Origin: Tubiluchus corallicola | Lineage: Eukaryota > Priapulida > Priapulimorpha > Priapulimorphida > Tubiluchidae | Assembly (NCBI GenBank): GCA_030141605.1 | Contig: JAQGDQ010000206.1 | Span: 326,085 to 390,084, forward strand | DNA length: 64,000 nucleotides | Direction of reading: 5' to 3' | In this document: positions 31,065-55,640 of the stretch, piece by piece | Numbering within the stretch: position 1 is the first letter of the stretch | Layout: every line of letters begins with the position of its first letter | Program-made: the position numbers and the translations under genes | The notes under the pieces: model-generated | What the model was told of the DNA's origin: nothing | What the model saw: the letters and a program-made list of their open reading frames with translations, nothing else | Database searches by the model: none

Positions 31065-31850
31065 TTGAATAATTTATTAAAAACGCCCAGCACTAATGGT
31101 TGGCAGTTGTAGGCCCACAACATCTTAGCTCAAGATCGAACCGCCCAATTATCATAATTGAAAAATCAGCAAACTCTACACACTCCTTGAGCACGCACTA
31201 TATTTGCCATGAAAGACAGTCAGTTAGGGCCTACTGAAACCAACAGTGAAAGATTAAGCAGTAGTCATATAACTGCATAAAACCGAGTTACTCAGCTACA
31301 TAATTGCAGTTACTCAGAATGTTCTGCTTTGTATTTTTATTAAAAATGCCCAGCACTAATGGTTGGCAGTTGTAGGCCCACAGCATCTTAGCTCAAGATC
31401 GAACCGCCCAATTATCGTAATTGAAAAATCAACAAACTCTACACACTCGTTGAGCGCGCACTATATTTGCCGTGAAAGACAGTCAGTTAGGGCCTACTGA
31501 AACCAACAGTGAAAGATTAAGCAGTAGTCATATAACTGCATAAAACCGAGTTACTCAGCTACATAATTGCAGTTACTCAGAATATTCTGCTTTGTATTTT
31601 TATTAAAAATGCCCAGTACTAATGGTTGGCAGTTGTAGGCCCACAGCATCTTAGCTCAAGATCGAACCGCCCAATTATCGTAATTGAAAAATCAACAAAC
31701 TCTACACACTCGTTGAGCGCGCACTATATTTGCCGTGAAAGACAGTCAGTTAGGGCCTACTGAAACCAACAGTGAAAGATCAAGCAGTAGTCATATAACT
31801 GCATAAAACCGAGTTACTCAGCTACATAACTGCAGTTACTCAGAATTTTC
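31065..31850. repeat. 263-bp tandem repeat, three copies
   Basis: GCCCAGCACTAATGGTTGGC occurs at 31085, 31348 and 31611, exactly 263 bp apart. The copies differ at only a few positions, so the duplication is recent. Confidence 0.93.
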
Positions 31851-32341
31851 TGGTTTGTTTTTATAAAAAGGGTAGTAGAATCATTGAATTACTAGTTCGC
31901 GTATTCCTCGGGAAACAAGACAAGTTACATGTGTCATGTGCGTAAACAATGATAGTTCTTACTGATTACTTTTCTCATCATTTTACACCGCTACTGACGG
32001 GACAGCCGGGGAAGACTGCATTCATTGTATCGACAATGTTTCTGCGTGTCAAAGATGAGCAGAGCAAATACAATGGGTTCTGCGTAAATTGTTCCTCTAA
32101 AATATATGTAATTCGGGGACATACACAGTTATAAATACAGACTTTTGCGATTGCCTTAAGCATTATGATATAAGGAAACAAATCCGTTCTACAAAATCTG
32201 TCTGACACCAACATTCTTGGGGCCCCTTCAATCAAGCTTTCATTCTTATACCAATTCATTAACTTTAGCAATTAGTGAGGTCACAAAATTATTTTCAAGC
32301 TTGACAGTTCTCATGGTTTTGTTAACTCCAAATACGCTCAT

Positions 32342-32347
32342 TTTAAT
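32342..32347 (-). terminator. Candidate BRD8 poly(A) signal (ATTAAA on minus strand)
   Basis: The plus-strand TTTAAT is 74 bp past the BRD8 stop in the direction of transcription. It is a common variant hexamer, but such motifs are frequent in AT-rich DNA. Confidence 0.25.
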
Positions 32348-32420
32348 GCTGTTAATGTCAGCTCCACTACAATGTTTTCTTCTGCATGTAGAGATTCACC
32401 AGTTTCAATATTCCATACGC

Positions 32421-34856
32421 CTACAATGATCTCTTGTATTTGCCTTTCTTTGCTTTCTCAGTGCCGGTTTGTTCGGCTTCAGACAAAGCCTTGCGTCCTC
32501 CACGTTTGTCGACCTCCTCTTTGTCCGATCCTTCCGACTTCCTCGCATCCTTTCCCCGATCTCTGAGCACCTTGGAGTCGAGCGACTGCGACACTAACTG
32601 CGTCGCCAGGAAATCTTGAATGTGCTGAATGACATCAGCCTGCATTTCCTTTGCCATGGCAAATACCGGCTGATCGCGATTGTTGTACATGATCGCATTT
32701 TCGAACATGATCATCATGTCTCGCTGAAACTCGATGGTCGAACGGATGACGCCGGTCTCGATGTTTCTCTTGATGGTCGTCAAGTCCGTCGGCTTGTGAA
32801 CAACAGAACTGTAACCAGGAGCCACGTCATCCGTTACTGGGTGCAGAAAGACACTAGCATACTTGTGATTTGCTGCAGATCTCCACACCAGCATTATCGA
32901 GCGCTTCCAGGCTTTTAGATCGCGAGGTGTTGAAGCACCGTCGCCATGGATACCAGAAGCGGGACTGCCCGGTAACGACTCTACCAGCAAATCCCTTTTT
33001 TGCACACTATCGTCACTCTCAAGTGGACCCATTTCGTTGTCAACTTGCTGGCTTCGCAAGCGAGTAGAAATAAATTCAGACTTTGCCTCTTCTGCCGCCT
33101 TTTCCTCTCCCGGTGTGCTGTCCCTCTTTCCCACAACACCGGCAGCACCAGGGCCTTTCCTTTTTCTAGGTCGTCCCCTGCCTTTGGACGGTTGCACATC
33201 AGCTTCACTCACTTTAGACGAAACACTGCTTGCTGGGGAGGAGGGCTCAATTCTTCCAGATATTATGCTCTCAACAATATTAAATGAAACTTTGGAATCA
33301 GTTTCTTCTTTTGCTTGACTTGCATTAGTCTTACTCGTTTCGTGTACAGTTTCTCGGACAACCGCTGTTTCATTCTCTCCTTTTTCTATTTCAGATAAAA
33401 CTGAATTATCACCACCTGCTATTACCTCCTTCAAATTACCAACTTCAATTTCCATTTCTTTCTTTTGGTTTTCTCGCTCATCTGCAAGTGTCTTATCTGA
33501 CTGCGATGAGGCAGCAGAATGCAAAGCGACACTTTCTTCTTCGGAAAGTCTACTCGTGTCTTTTGCAGTTGTTGCTGTTGTTGTAGTCGTCGTCACTGTG
33601 GTCGATGTGGATGCTGTTACTGTAGTCGTTGTTATTGTTGTTTCAACTTGTTCTAATGCAGAAGATGAAGTCGCAGACACAACTGCCACTAATGCGTCAA
33701 CTTCAATTTTTGGTAGACTGTCCTGCGTTATCTCCGCTGGACATGTTGGGGTTCCAGCAGTTGCTATGGAGACTGTCGAAACTGGCAATGCTCTTGTCAC
33801 TTCCTTAGTTGTACTCATTGCAGTAGAGGCGGCATCTTGTGCCAAAGGTTCGGCTTGCTTAGTCTCGGAAATGGTTTGGTGTTCTACATGAGTTACTTCA
33901 CTGGTAACGATGGAACTTGGAATCACTAACTTCGCCTGGTTTGTCTTTATGGGAGAATCTAGCAGCTGTACAAGCGTAGGTGAACTAGCCAGGACAGGAG
34001 AGCTTGCAGCCGGAGTGGACGGCCTCGTAGACGACTTCTTTGGTGGTGTCACGTGCTCATCAGTTCTGAGATGTAACTGGTCATTGACAGCAGTGCTCAT
34101 GTTATGTTCAGTGGGAGGAAAGGGCGGCTTGCTCATCAGTAAGGAGGAAAGCAGCGGCGAGTGTGGGGGCGTCTTCTTCACAGGTTGTACTGTCCAGGAA
34201 ATGTCATTCACCACGCCTTGCTGACTAGATTCGTCGTCGGTGATCTCAACAGACAAAGGTTCGCTTAAAGGAGATTCTGCCGCCGAAGAGCTGTCGTCAA
34301 ATTGCTGGGCTCCTCCCGTGAATTTCTTTGCCTCTTCTGTGCTGGCTTTGTGCTCTTCGACCGCTAATCTATGAGCTTCGGCCAGTTCTTCAGCTGCCTG
34401 TTGCTGTTTCACGATCTCTTCGTACATGTCCTTCAGCTTATCGTCGAGATTTCCGGCCCATATCTGTTCCATCTCGTCTTTTAAACGTTTGTAACACCTC
34501 TGCTCCTCCTGCACCAACTTCTTGAGCTCCTCTATTCGGTCCTGAGTGAGCCTTCGCACGATCATGTCCACGGGAGTCTCGGCTGCGTCCGGTTTATCGG
34601 CACCCTTCTCAATCCTTTTTCGCTTGCATTTGGGCGAATCGACAGTTTCCAGCAAATATGAGTACTGCAGCGCGCAATTCTTCTGCGAAAACCAGTCGGG
34701 TTTCCTTTGCGGTTCTGCAAAGGGCTTGATGGCTCTGCTCACGCCTACCCAGTTTTGATCACCACTTCTAGCGACTGAAGAAGCCAAACAAAGTTGTTCT
34801 CTTGTTGACCACTGGTCAGGAGTAAGCTTGCGAATGACAAATTTTTGGGAAGCCAT
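32421..34856 (-). CDS. BRD8: BRD8 orthologue: bromodomain subunit of the TIP60/NuA4 histone acetyltransferase complex
   Basis: A single 811-codon frame. The N-terminus (about residues 12-75: QWSTREQLCLASSVARSGDQ, NWVGVSRAIKPFAEP, DWFSQKNCALQYS) is nearly identical to the SANT-like start of vertebrate BRD8. A charged coiled coil follows at about 100-180 (RIEELKKLVQEEQRCYKRLK), then a long S/T/A/E-rich disordered middle with a poly-Thr region, an AT-hook-like GRGRPRKRK near residue 560, and one bromodomain at about 645-755. The acetyl-lysine-binding Asn is kept (MYNNRD, N about 725). The ATG at 34856 is chosen because BRD8 homology begins within the first residues and a splice acceptor lies 28 bp upstream. 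Known role: nuclear subunit of the TIP60 complex, acetylating H4/H2A. Vertebrate BRD8 is multi-exonic, so the intronless coding region is unusual. Confidence 0.96.
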   Translation of the reverse strand: MASQKFVIRKLTPDQWSTREQLCLASSVARSGDQNWVGVSRAIKPFAEPQRKPDWFSQKNCALQYSYLLETVDSPKCKRKRIEKGADKPDAAETPVDMIVRRLTQDRIEELKKLVQEEQRCYKRLKDEMEQIWAGNLDDKLKDMYEEIVKQQQAAEELAEAHRLAVEEHKASTEEAKKFTGGAQQFDDSSSAAESPLSEPLSVEITDDESSQQGVVNDISWTVQPVKKTPPHSPLLSSLLMSKPPFPPTEHNMSTAVNDQLHLRTDEHVTPPKKSSTRPSTPAASSPVLASSPTLVQLLDSPIKTNQAKLVIPSSIVTSEVTHVEHQTISETKQAEPLAQDAASTAMSTTKEVTRALPVSTVSIATAGTPTCPAEITQDSLPKIEVDALVAVVSATSSSALEQVETTITTTTVTASTSTTVTTTTTTATTAKDTSRLSEEESVALHSAASSQSDKTLADERENQKKEMEIEVGNLKEVIAGGDNSVLSEIEKGENETAVVRETVHETSKTNASQAKEETDSKVSFNIVESIISGRIEPSSPASSVSSKVSEADVQPSKGRGRPRKRKGPGAAGVVGKRDSTPGEEKAAEEAKSEFISTRLRSQQVDNEMGPLESDDSVQKRDLLVESLPGSPASGIHGDGASTPRDLKAWKRSIMLVWRSAANHKYASVFLHPVTDDVAPGYSSVVHKPTDLTTIKRNIETGVIRSTIEFQRDMMIMFENAIMYNNRDQPVFAMAKEMQADVIQHIQDFLATQLVSQSLDSKVLRDRGKDARKSEGSDKEEVDKRGGRKALSEAEQTGTEKAKKGKYKRSL

Positions 34857-34886
34857 TGCTCTTTATCTATTTATGTTCAGATTTCT
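34857..34886 (-). other. BRD8: BRD8 5' UTR segment and upstream splice acceptor
   Basis: Reading the minus strand, a TTTTTTGCAG acceptor ends at 34885, followed by 28 nt of leader and then the ATG. A non-coding first exon is therefore expected at higher coordinates, probably between 35 and 38 kb. I could not identify it. Confidence 0.6.
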
Positions 34887-35570
34887 GCAAAAAATATAAA
34901 AAACTAAAGTAACACAGAAAACTGAAAAACTAGAGTAACTGCGTTTAATGCATATCTCTAGGGACCGAAGAAATCTCTGCAAATTATGTGAACTATGTAT
35001 CAGGTGATATCGAAGGGTAACCACATTCATGGGCTGTGGTAATGTCTCAGGGGACCAGCGATCACACTAACATTGACATTTTTGGGATAATTTAAGTTTA
35101 AGACATTATTTACTGTTTGATTTGCCAGTCAGTTTTACAGGCTATGTAATCTTAAGTTACTCTGAATCTGCTGTCTTTTGCAAACTGTCCAGGGAGAACT
35201 ACCTGCCATATTAGCTCAGTAAGCTCACCCCGTAAAAGGCGGCATCATTTATTTTACAAAATAAAAACCATTGCAATTTTTGTCCTTATCTTGCTGAATT
35301 ATTATTAATGAATTAGCGTATGCAGTTAAACCTGTGTTTGGTCAGAGCAACACTCCCCCCTTCCCCAGGGCAGCATTTGTGAAAATGATTTAAGCACATA
35401 TGTAAAGCTTCCATTGTTTCAGTGACACCAGCTGGTTGAAAAGCTGACACTGCAGTTACTGCACTGGTGAGTTTAAACAAAGTTTTGCATTTGTGCTTAA
35501 ACATTAGCTGGTGCCAATTGGAACTAAATAAGTTTTCCAATCAATCATTATCATAGGCTATAATATCAAA

Positions 35571-36322
35571 CTAACTCAAGCAAACTTATATTTACGGTTG
35601 ATCAATGCTACTCAAGCAGCCAACACTCCAACTAACTCAAGCAAACTTATACTTACGGTTGATCAATGCTACTCATGCAGCCAACACTCCAACTAACTCA
35701 AGCAAACTTATACTTACGGTTGATCAATGCTACTCAAGCAGCCAACACTCCAACTAACTCAAGCAAACTTATACTTACGGTTGATCAATGCTACTCAAGC
35801 AGCCAACACTCCAACTAACTCAAGCAAACTTATATTTACGGCTGGTCAATGCTACTCAAGCAGCCAACACTCCAACTAACTCAAGCAAACTTATATTTAC
35901 GGTTGATCAATGCTACTCAAGCAGCCAACACTCCAACTAACTCAAATAAACTTATATTTACGGTTGATCAATGCTACTCAAGCAGCCAACACTCAAACTA
36001 ACTCAAGCAAACTTATACTTATGGTTGATCAATGCTGCTCATGCAGTCAACACTCAAACTAACTCAAGCAAACTTATATTTATGGTTGATCAATGCTACT
36101 CAAGCAGCCAACACTACAACTAACTCAAGCAAACTTATATTTACGGTTGATCAATGCTACTCAAGCAGCCAACACTCCAACTAACTCAAGCAAACTTATA
36201 CTTACGGTTGATCAATGCTGCTCATGCAGTCAACACTCAAACTAACTCAAGCAAACTTATATTTATAGTTGATCAATGCTACTCAAGCAGCCAACACTCC
36301 AACTAACTCAAGCAAACTTATA
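35571..36322. repeat. 61-bp minisatellite, about 12 copies
   Basis: Unit CTAACTCAAGCAAACTTATA, then TTTACGGTTGATCAATGCTA, then CTCAAGCAGCCAACACTCCAA. It lies 0.7 kb upstream of the BRD8 leader exon. Confidence 0.93.
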
Positions 36323-36589
36323 TCATAATATTAGTTGGCTATCAAAGCATAAGCTAGTAGCACTTGATGGTATGCAATGAGCCTACAAGTATTAAATCTT
36401 TAAACCAAACTTAGTTAAAGAAATGCCAGTATTATATTTGTATCTGAATCAGGAATTTTTAGATTGTCAGTGGTATATGCAGGCCTTTATGATATAGGCA
36501 GGTTTTACCTCTATGTTTTTCCACTGTACTGGTGGGTCCACAGTAGGTGTAAATGCGGATTAAAATACCCCTGCAAGGTAGTGATTTAA

Positions 36590-37200
36590 AGGAAGACAGG
36601 ATGATTTTTCATATGCTATCCCATTTTCAAGATAAAAAGTATACATTTAAACACGATTAATACTGCAAAAGTGTTTCTGATAATTATATAATATATTAAT
36701 TAACAGTGGGCAAGCGCAACTTTTGGTGGCATCAAAAACTAACATAATTTTCAACAGGAAAAATAATCTACGAGCGTGTTGCACGTGTTTGCGAAAGCGA
36801 AAATTGAAGTACAGTGCTACTCAGATATTCAGTGTGTTGTGATAAAACTAGGCATGTTTTAAGATAAGAATTCAATTTCAAATTTACCGCTGTATTCACG
36901 CATGAGCTGTCGAACGTGCATAGTTTGTCAGAAACTAACACATCTGAAATGAGAGGTACAGCGCCTGTTTTTGAGTAATGGTTTCCGAAATGCAGGCGCT
37001 AGTGATCGTCTAACTAGCGAATGGCAAAATGCATGTAACAATGAAAAACTAGTGGCGCGAATGCGAAAGTGCGTTTGTGTGGTAATAATTCTTTCATGTA
37101 ATTCATTTTTGAAAAAATAGTATGTTCCCTTTCAATATTTTAAAGAGTAGACTGTTTTGACCTACAGTTTAAGGCTGGGTCCGAATTTGCTTGAGACTTA
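36590..37200. repeat. Dispersed repeat shared with 21,978-22,620
   Basis: Matches by AATACTGCAAAAGTGTTTCT, GCATGAGCTGTCGAACGTG and surrounding sequence in the same order. Non-coding, in the BRD8-GUK1 intergenic region. Confidence 0.75.
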
Positions 37201-39008
37201 TTATTATTTATTATTATTTTTATTTTCACTTGCATGTGTTACTTGTTAAAAGTTCTGTTTATTTAATTTATTTATTAAAATATCTAAATTTATTTGTATA
37301 TCTAGATTTAACAGATTTTAATAAGGTTAATCTTAATGATGTAAATGTCCTCAATGTAATGTAAAGTAGGTTTTACAATACCTATTTTAGAATATTAGTT
37401 AGATCGATTAGAGCTAATTTCTAAAATTTGGCACTGTTTTCCTTTAACTTTTTGTGGCATGACATGAAAATGGAAAAACTTTTTGCACTGAATTAAAAGA
37501 GAGAGATCGCGCGACAGACTCTCTACCGTTTTGTAGGCACTTTTTGTGCCTGCCTTTATGTTCTTAATAACTCCAATTTTTTCCAGTCCTTGTTTCATCT
37601 TCATAGCTTGTTGTTTTTTCCTTGTTAGCTATATCTCTAGACCGACTCCATATTTCTTTCTTAACCGCGTCACTTAAAGTTATCTTCGGTTATAAATTAA
37701 TATTATTGTTCCATACCCTTCTTGCATAACAGAGCAATTTCCTTACGTGAATTACGTAAATCACAGAGCTCATAATAGAAAAGTTTACCTCAGACACGCG
37801 CCAATATTCGAAATAAATTCTTCTTTTATTTACAGAAGCATCACACCACGTGTGGTGAGTGACTGAGTATTAAAATACATCTTTCGCGTAATACGCCATC
37901 TTAAACAAGTGAACAGTGAAGCACTGGACAAATACGTCACCAACAACCAATCAAGTTGTAAAATCAGGTGGAATCAATCGAGCATGGTCATTACAGCAGG
38001 AAGATATAGTGTTTTGTGTGCGAAGATTTGGTCATCATGTTTTCTTAGAAATAAGTCAAATAATTATATATCCCGGAGAAGTCTAGTGGTGTCAGGTAAA
38101 CTGATATTATTAGTTAACTGTCCATCTTACTGACATGTCTAATTTTGCCTATGGTAAGAAGTACATAACTAGCAAGAATCTTCAACTGCTGTCACGGTAA
38201 CAAAAAAATCAGCTATAAAAATTTCATTTAACGTTTCAATGTAATTAGAAACGTTACAAACTGTATGTATAATGTCTTAAGCAAGCAATGGCTTGATTAA
38301 AGACATGTCGCGATACATATATAATTGGTAGCCCTTCTAGTACATGTAAATAATGAATTATGTACGTACACACTTAACTGTTTACAAACAAGTTTGATAT
38401 CGTTATAGTACCTGAAATTACTGGCCTATATGATGTTTGCCAAATGCTTTAGTTTCAGAGTCCATTGCCCATATTTAAGCATGTCTTTAATATTTATATA
38501 ACTGGTTACACGCAACTTTGGAATAGCACTGTAGCTAGTGTAATTAGACGAATTTATAAAATAGATGTAGGCAGCAGCTTAACTGTACCTTGTGGCCCCA
38601 AGGGGAGCAGTGCCTCCATCCTCATGAAAGATACAGCGAACTTATTGGGCATTTTAGATTTGTAAAATTTAGGAGTGCATTGCCGTTGATAAGTTGTGGA
38701 GATAAAGATATAATAAGGCACTAAGTTCTCCACACATGCTTCAAAGGCTCTGATAGGCCCTCAGAGGCTTCTTCAAATGTTAGCACAGGAAAGAACTTGA
38801 TTATGTATGTACTTTACAGTTAACTCAAGACGTGTACTACACAGAAAATTATGTAAACATGGTGAAGATTTAAATTATCATTTTCTTTTGTTGCAAACTT
38901 TCCGCAGAAGACGCTGTAAGCGGCGTTTTAGTTCAAAGTTAAATTATGTCAGGCGTTTCTCCATCCTGCAGTCATTAAAAAATAGTATTACACATGAGTA
39001 AAAGTAAA

Positions 39009-39966
39009 TACAATAGGCGCCGCTTAATAGACTCACATTTAATAGACTCAATCGCTTAACTAACTCAAAAACGCATGGTATGGGCCGCTTCTATTCTAAT
39101 GTACATAAAATTGTTTGGTAATTGACTAAAATAACTCAGCATAATTGACTCAATATTTTTGCTTTACATGCTTCAATAAGACACTTTTGTGACTTTTATG
39201 ACTTTTTAAGATGCTTTTATGATTTTTATATCATGTTAGTTGGCTTTTGTCCCATAATATACAAAGAAACTATCATGTTTTGTTTATAAGCTGGAACGTT
39301 TATCATATGCTAATAAGCTAACCTAATGGTTTTCTTTGACCTGCCTGTCCACTGCAATTAACCTTCATTACCCCTGAATTCCAGGAACCTAGACATTTAA
39401 TCACTTGCTTAGTGGTTTGCTTTTGAAGCTCTGGCTGTCTTTGCTAGAAAGTTTAATCAGGTAGATTTTACAGTAAGTGCATCACAATAGCAAGCGGGAG
39501 CTTAGGCGAAACTACAGATGAGACTACTTGCCAGGAAACACAGGCATTACCAACAGTTTAAGCACGCCAAACACTAAGTATTTTACACGAATTTGTACAT
39601 CGTACAGCAACAGATTTTCATTGTTTTTATCTTCCGATGAAATGAAGCAGCTGACTTCGAAGGAATTTTTGGAATTTTTGCAAATATACTTGTGTCATTT
39701 AGAAAAGTATTCTTTTTAATTTATTGCTAATTCACTTATACAAATTAATAGTTCAAAATATGTTTTTTCTAATTTTAAACTGCACAAAGGAATTTAGGCA
39801 AAACTTCATTTCTAAAATCTATTAAAAACCTTTGCAGTGCATAGTAAGCTAATGACTCTTACTTCTATACCAGTAATACTACACCCATCGGTTAATAGGT
39901 TCATATGATTAATTGGGTCAAAACACTTCAGTCCCAAAGTGAGTCTATTAAGCGGTACCTACTGTA
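39009..39966. mobile_element. pogo/Tc1-like element, copy 2
   Basis: TACAATAGGCGCCGCTTAAT at left; ATTAAGCGGTACCTACTGTA at right; TA at both ends; TAGACTCA subterminal repeats. 958 bp without coding capacity. Confidence 0.8.
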
Positions 39967-41072
39967 GTGAAATTATATTGTCATGGTCAAAACATGAATT
40001 TTTTTTGTTCATTTATTTCACATCAAAACAAATACACAATTAATACATTAAAAGAAACAAAAAGTTGTCAATAATTCAATGAATAACAAACAGTAAGATA
40101 CATAACAGGAAGCAAATTTTGGAAAAAATGATTTAAACTGTCTTTAGACGTAGGTCAACCTATGGTAAACAAAGATGGTGATATCGCTACTTCCATTAAT
40201 ACTGGTGTCTAAACAACGTTATGTACAGCATCATTACAAATATACTAACTTGACTCTCAAAACACTGTGGGGTTGAAAGATAAACAAGAGAACTATCACT
40301 GTTGTATGTTGTTTAGTAAATTCGTATACAGTTTACTTTGAGCACATAACTAGTTTAGATATACCATAGTTTAGGTTTGCTATATATACAAATGTAAATG
40401 TGTTGCGGGCAATCAAAAAGCAAGGCTTGTTAGATTGTCCCACACTGTGAAAGAAAAATAAAGTAATGAAAATAATCTGAAAATTTGAAGTGAATCGTAT
40501 GATAAAGAAAACATTTACTGCTACAGAATGGAATGGTGTAATGATTGAAGCTCATATATAAGATGATATAAAAGATAGATAGTTAAGATAAAATAATAGA
40601 CAAAGATAGAGAAAAGAGAAGAGAAATGAAATAGAAAGGAGTTCAAAATACGAAGGTTGTGCCTACCATCATGTGCCAAACACTAAAAATCATCATAAAA
40701 GATTAATCGTGATATCAAATTGCAAGAACAAGATTATAATCGAATTACAAAATTTCAAAATCACCCTTCACTATCAATTATGCAATACCATGTACTGCAG
40801 TGCCAACCTAGAGCAAATGTGCCACCCTGCAAAGTGCCCTGTGAAGTCTTCATACCTTGCATGTCCTAAGTTAGGCTGTACTGCTGCCATAGTTCACATT
40901 ACCTGCGATAATACTTGTATTATGTTTTCTGAATTGTGCTGATACTTAATTCTTTGCAGTTGCTCATTGTAAATCAATTTTTTATTTCTCTGTGCTTTGA
41001 ACTGGCACTGTGAAATTTTTGAAATCTTAGTTGACTGGTTCTTCCGTTTTTTCTCTAGTTCGTTTGTTTGGC

Positions 41073-53501
<12,429 letters not shown>

Positions 53502-53915
53502 CTACTATCATTTACTCTCTATGAGAAAACCTGAGCCTTTTTAACCAAAAACTATTACATCTATTTTACTTTAGTAAATAATATTACACTACTTGCAATA
53601 CATTATGCACTACACATCTATGCATAAGGAGTAAGCGTACTGCCCCCTCCGACACGGTGCTCGCGGGGATGATGTCGGGTATGAGGGTAGCTGTACTCGA
53701 CTAGATGATTATTTATGTTTTGTGAAGTACACACTGTGATAGCTGAATGCATGATTAGCATAATAATGACATTATGTTCAATTGTTATATGTTTTAACTT
53801 TTAATGTTAGATATAGGAAATATTTATGTTTAATGCGTATTCAAAAATGGTCTCTCCTGCTGGTATTGTTGACAGGGTATATACGTAGTGCCGAACATAC
53901 ATTGATGAACATACA

Positions 53916-54308
53916 TACAGTAGTACCTCTGTTTTTGACTACAATTCGTTTCTAAAAAGTGTTTGAAAAAAGATTCGGTCGAGAACCGAATCATTTATTC
54001 CCATAAGAAATAATGTAAAAGCAAATAATCTCTAGCGCCAAATCAACTGTAAAGTATTACTAAAACGAAATGTAAGAATGTACAAATGTTTATCTAAACA
54101 GTAGATATGATATAATTGATAAGAAAAACATAATAGAATTACTTAGAAAGAAAAACATAATTATTCCTGCATGAAAAACCTTACGTGTTGGTAGCAGTGT
54201 GATGGCATACCTATGCAAGATCGGAAACACATGCGTGACTACTCTCGCGGTCGGTCGGTTGCGCTCGGCTCTACTCGACTCGCCATGCACGCGTTCAGAC
54301 ACAGACAC
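53916..54308. mobile_element. pogo/Tc1-like MITE, copy 2 (truncated)
   Basis: Starts TACAGTAGTACCTCTGTTTT as at 11,710 and follows it to about 54,308. There a GAGTTACTGTC-family repeat begins in inverted orientation, so the right end is missing. Confidence 0.65.
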
Positions 54309-54324
54309 TGACTTTCGCATATAA

Positions 54325-54612
54325 CTACACATTCAATCTAGCAAGTTTTCTTGCCAGGTAATTCGCAAGTTTGTTCAAAGTAGATAGCAAAATTGCTGCT
54401 AGTTATTCTCCGACAGTAAATGCGAGCTGACACTCAGTTGTCTGTTCACTGCAAGTGACTCGCCGAGGCGTTAACACCAGACAGTAACTTGCAGAAGATC
54501 AACTTGCAACAACTGTTGGAGAGTTTGCAATTTCTTGTCGACAGTAACTCGCAAAGCAGTTCACACTTACGAGTTTGCTGTTAGAGAAAACTCGCTAGTC
54601 TGGCTAGCAGCT
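54325..54612. repeat. GAGTTACTGTC-type repeat, third locus (inverted)
   Basis: Reverse complement of the 690 and 45,165 family: CAGACAGTAACTTGC, GACAGTAACTCGCAAAGCAG, AACTCGCTAGTCTGG. Confidence 0.72.
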
Positions 54613-55199
54613 AACACTAGTTTATACATACTGTAGATATTAAGTTATGCTTGGTTTAGGGTTTCATATTTCTATCATGTCCGACAAAAGTTTGCAGGGT
54701 TTTCATTCGCCCAGATTATTTCCAAGTCAGTTCTGTGAGCTAAGTTTTTCACTGGTAAGAGCAAGTTCACTTGTGGTAATTCTATGGAAAATCAATACTT
54801 GTTTTTTAACATATCCGCATAATATAAAAGAGCATCGCTCTAATTACTGATGTGTATCATTTAATTTGCAGTACTGTATGTTAGTGGAGAAGTCGCATAC
54901 ATTTGGCTATGAGAAACGCTCATTTTGCGTGCCACCCCGTTTTCCCTCGCCGTTTACTGTTCTGTAGCTCTAAAGATTCTGAATACACTAACTTTTGTTA
55001 ACAAATTCGATCATCCGTTACTCTTTTCCGGTTTTACTACTGTTTGGTGTCAAGATTTACACCTTTACTGTAGTTTGCGGTCAAGATTTGCACTCTTACG
55101 CTAGTTTTGTGTCATCTTTGCCTGCTTTTCTTCATCGCAAGAATGTATTAACTAGTAAGAAATCTTCGTAGTATATAAGACTTCGATTATTTAATGCTT

Positions 55200-55640
55200 A
55201 CGTTACCTGCTTATTTATGTACAACAGTGAAACATGCTGTTTAATGATTACTCAAGAAAAGCAGATGGATAAATTTCGTAGAAGTCGTCTAAGGAAAGTT
55301 TTCAAAATAAGATGGCTAGACATAATCAAAAATGAAGATATACTAGACCGAAAGACATTCCTTGGAGCTCAAAGTCAAGTTCCAAAGGTGACCAAGGGCG
55401 CCTTCTAGCATTCCCAAGTGAAACACCAGTAAGAGTCGCCTTGGAACCTTGCAAAAACCATTATGACAAACAAAAAACAACTTGGATAGCTAAGGTAAAT
55501 TAAGATGCGCAAGAACTTGAACAAATTTAGCTTTAAGAGTAGAAGAACTTAGCTGCAGATAGGAGGAGTGAGAAGAATGCTCTATAGAAACGATAATTCC
55601 TGGATGTCTACAACAGACGGAATGATGTCAAGATTTACAA
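55200..55640 (+). pseudogene. Decayed non-LTR retrotransposon reverse-transcriptase C-terminal remnant
   Basis: One frame (55217-55405) reads MYNSETCCLMITQEKQMDKF RRSRLRKVFKIRWLD IIKNEDIL, like the LLYGSETW...LD.F...CLR.I..IRW.D...N..VL segment C-terminal to LINE reverse transcriptases. After a frameshift near 55,395 it continues RLLAFPSETPVRVALEP and KQKTTWIAKV, then stops. It is broken by a frameshift and several stops. The rest of the element is absent. Confidence 0.7.

Larger units (their letters stand above)
34887..41058. other. BRD8-GUK1 divergent intergenic region
   Basis: It must hold the first non-coding exons and promoters of BRD8 (minus) and GUK1 (plus), since both genes open at splice acceptors, but I cannot place them. 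It contains the 61-bp array, the 36,590 repeat and the 39,009 element. The stretch 37,600-38,000 is the least repetitive and a candidate promoter zone. Confidence 0.4.
53502..55199. other. GUK1 3' flank
   Basis: It includes the GUK1 3' UTR, but no AATAAA was seen close to the stop. The rest is the truncated pogo-like copy, the inverted GAGTTACTGTC repeat and unassigned AT-rich DNA. Confidence 0.4.

Noticed and set aside
33000-34758. Several plus-strand open frames of 60-110 codons
   Set aside because: Antisense shadows of the BRD8 coding exon, which has clear homology on the minus strand.
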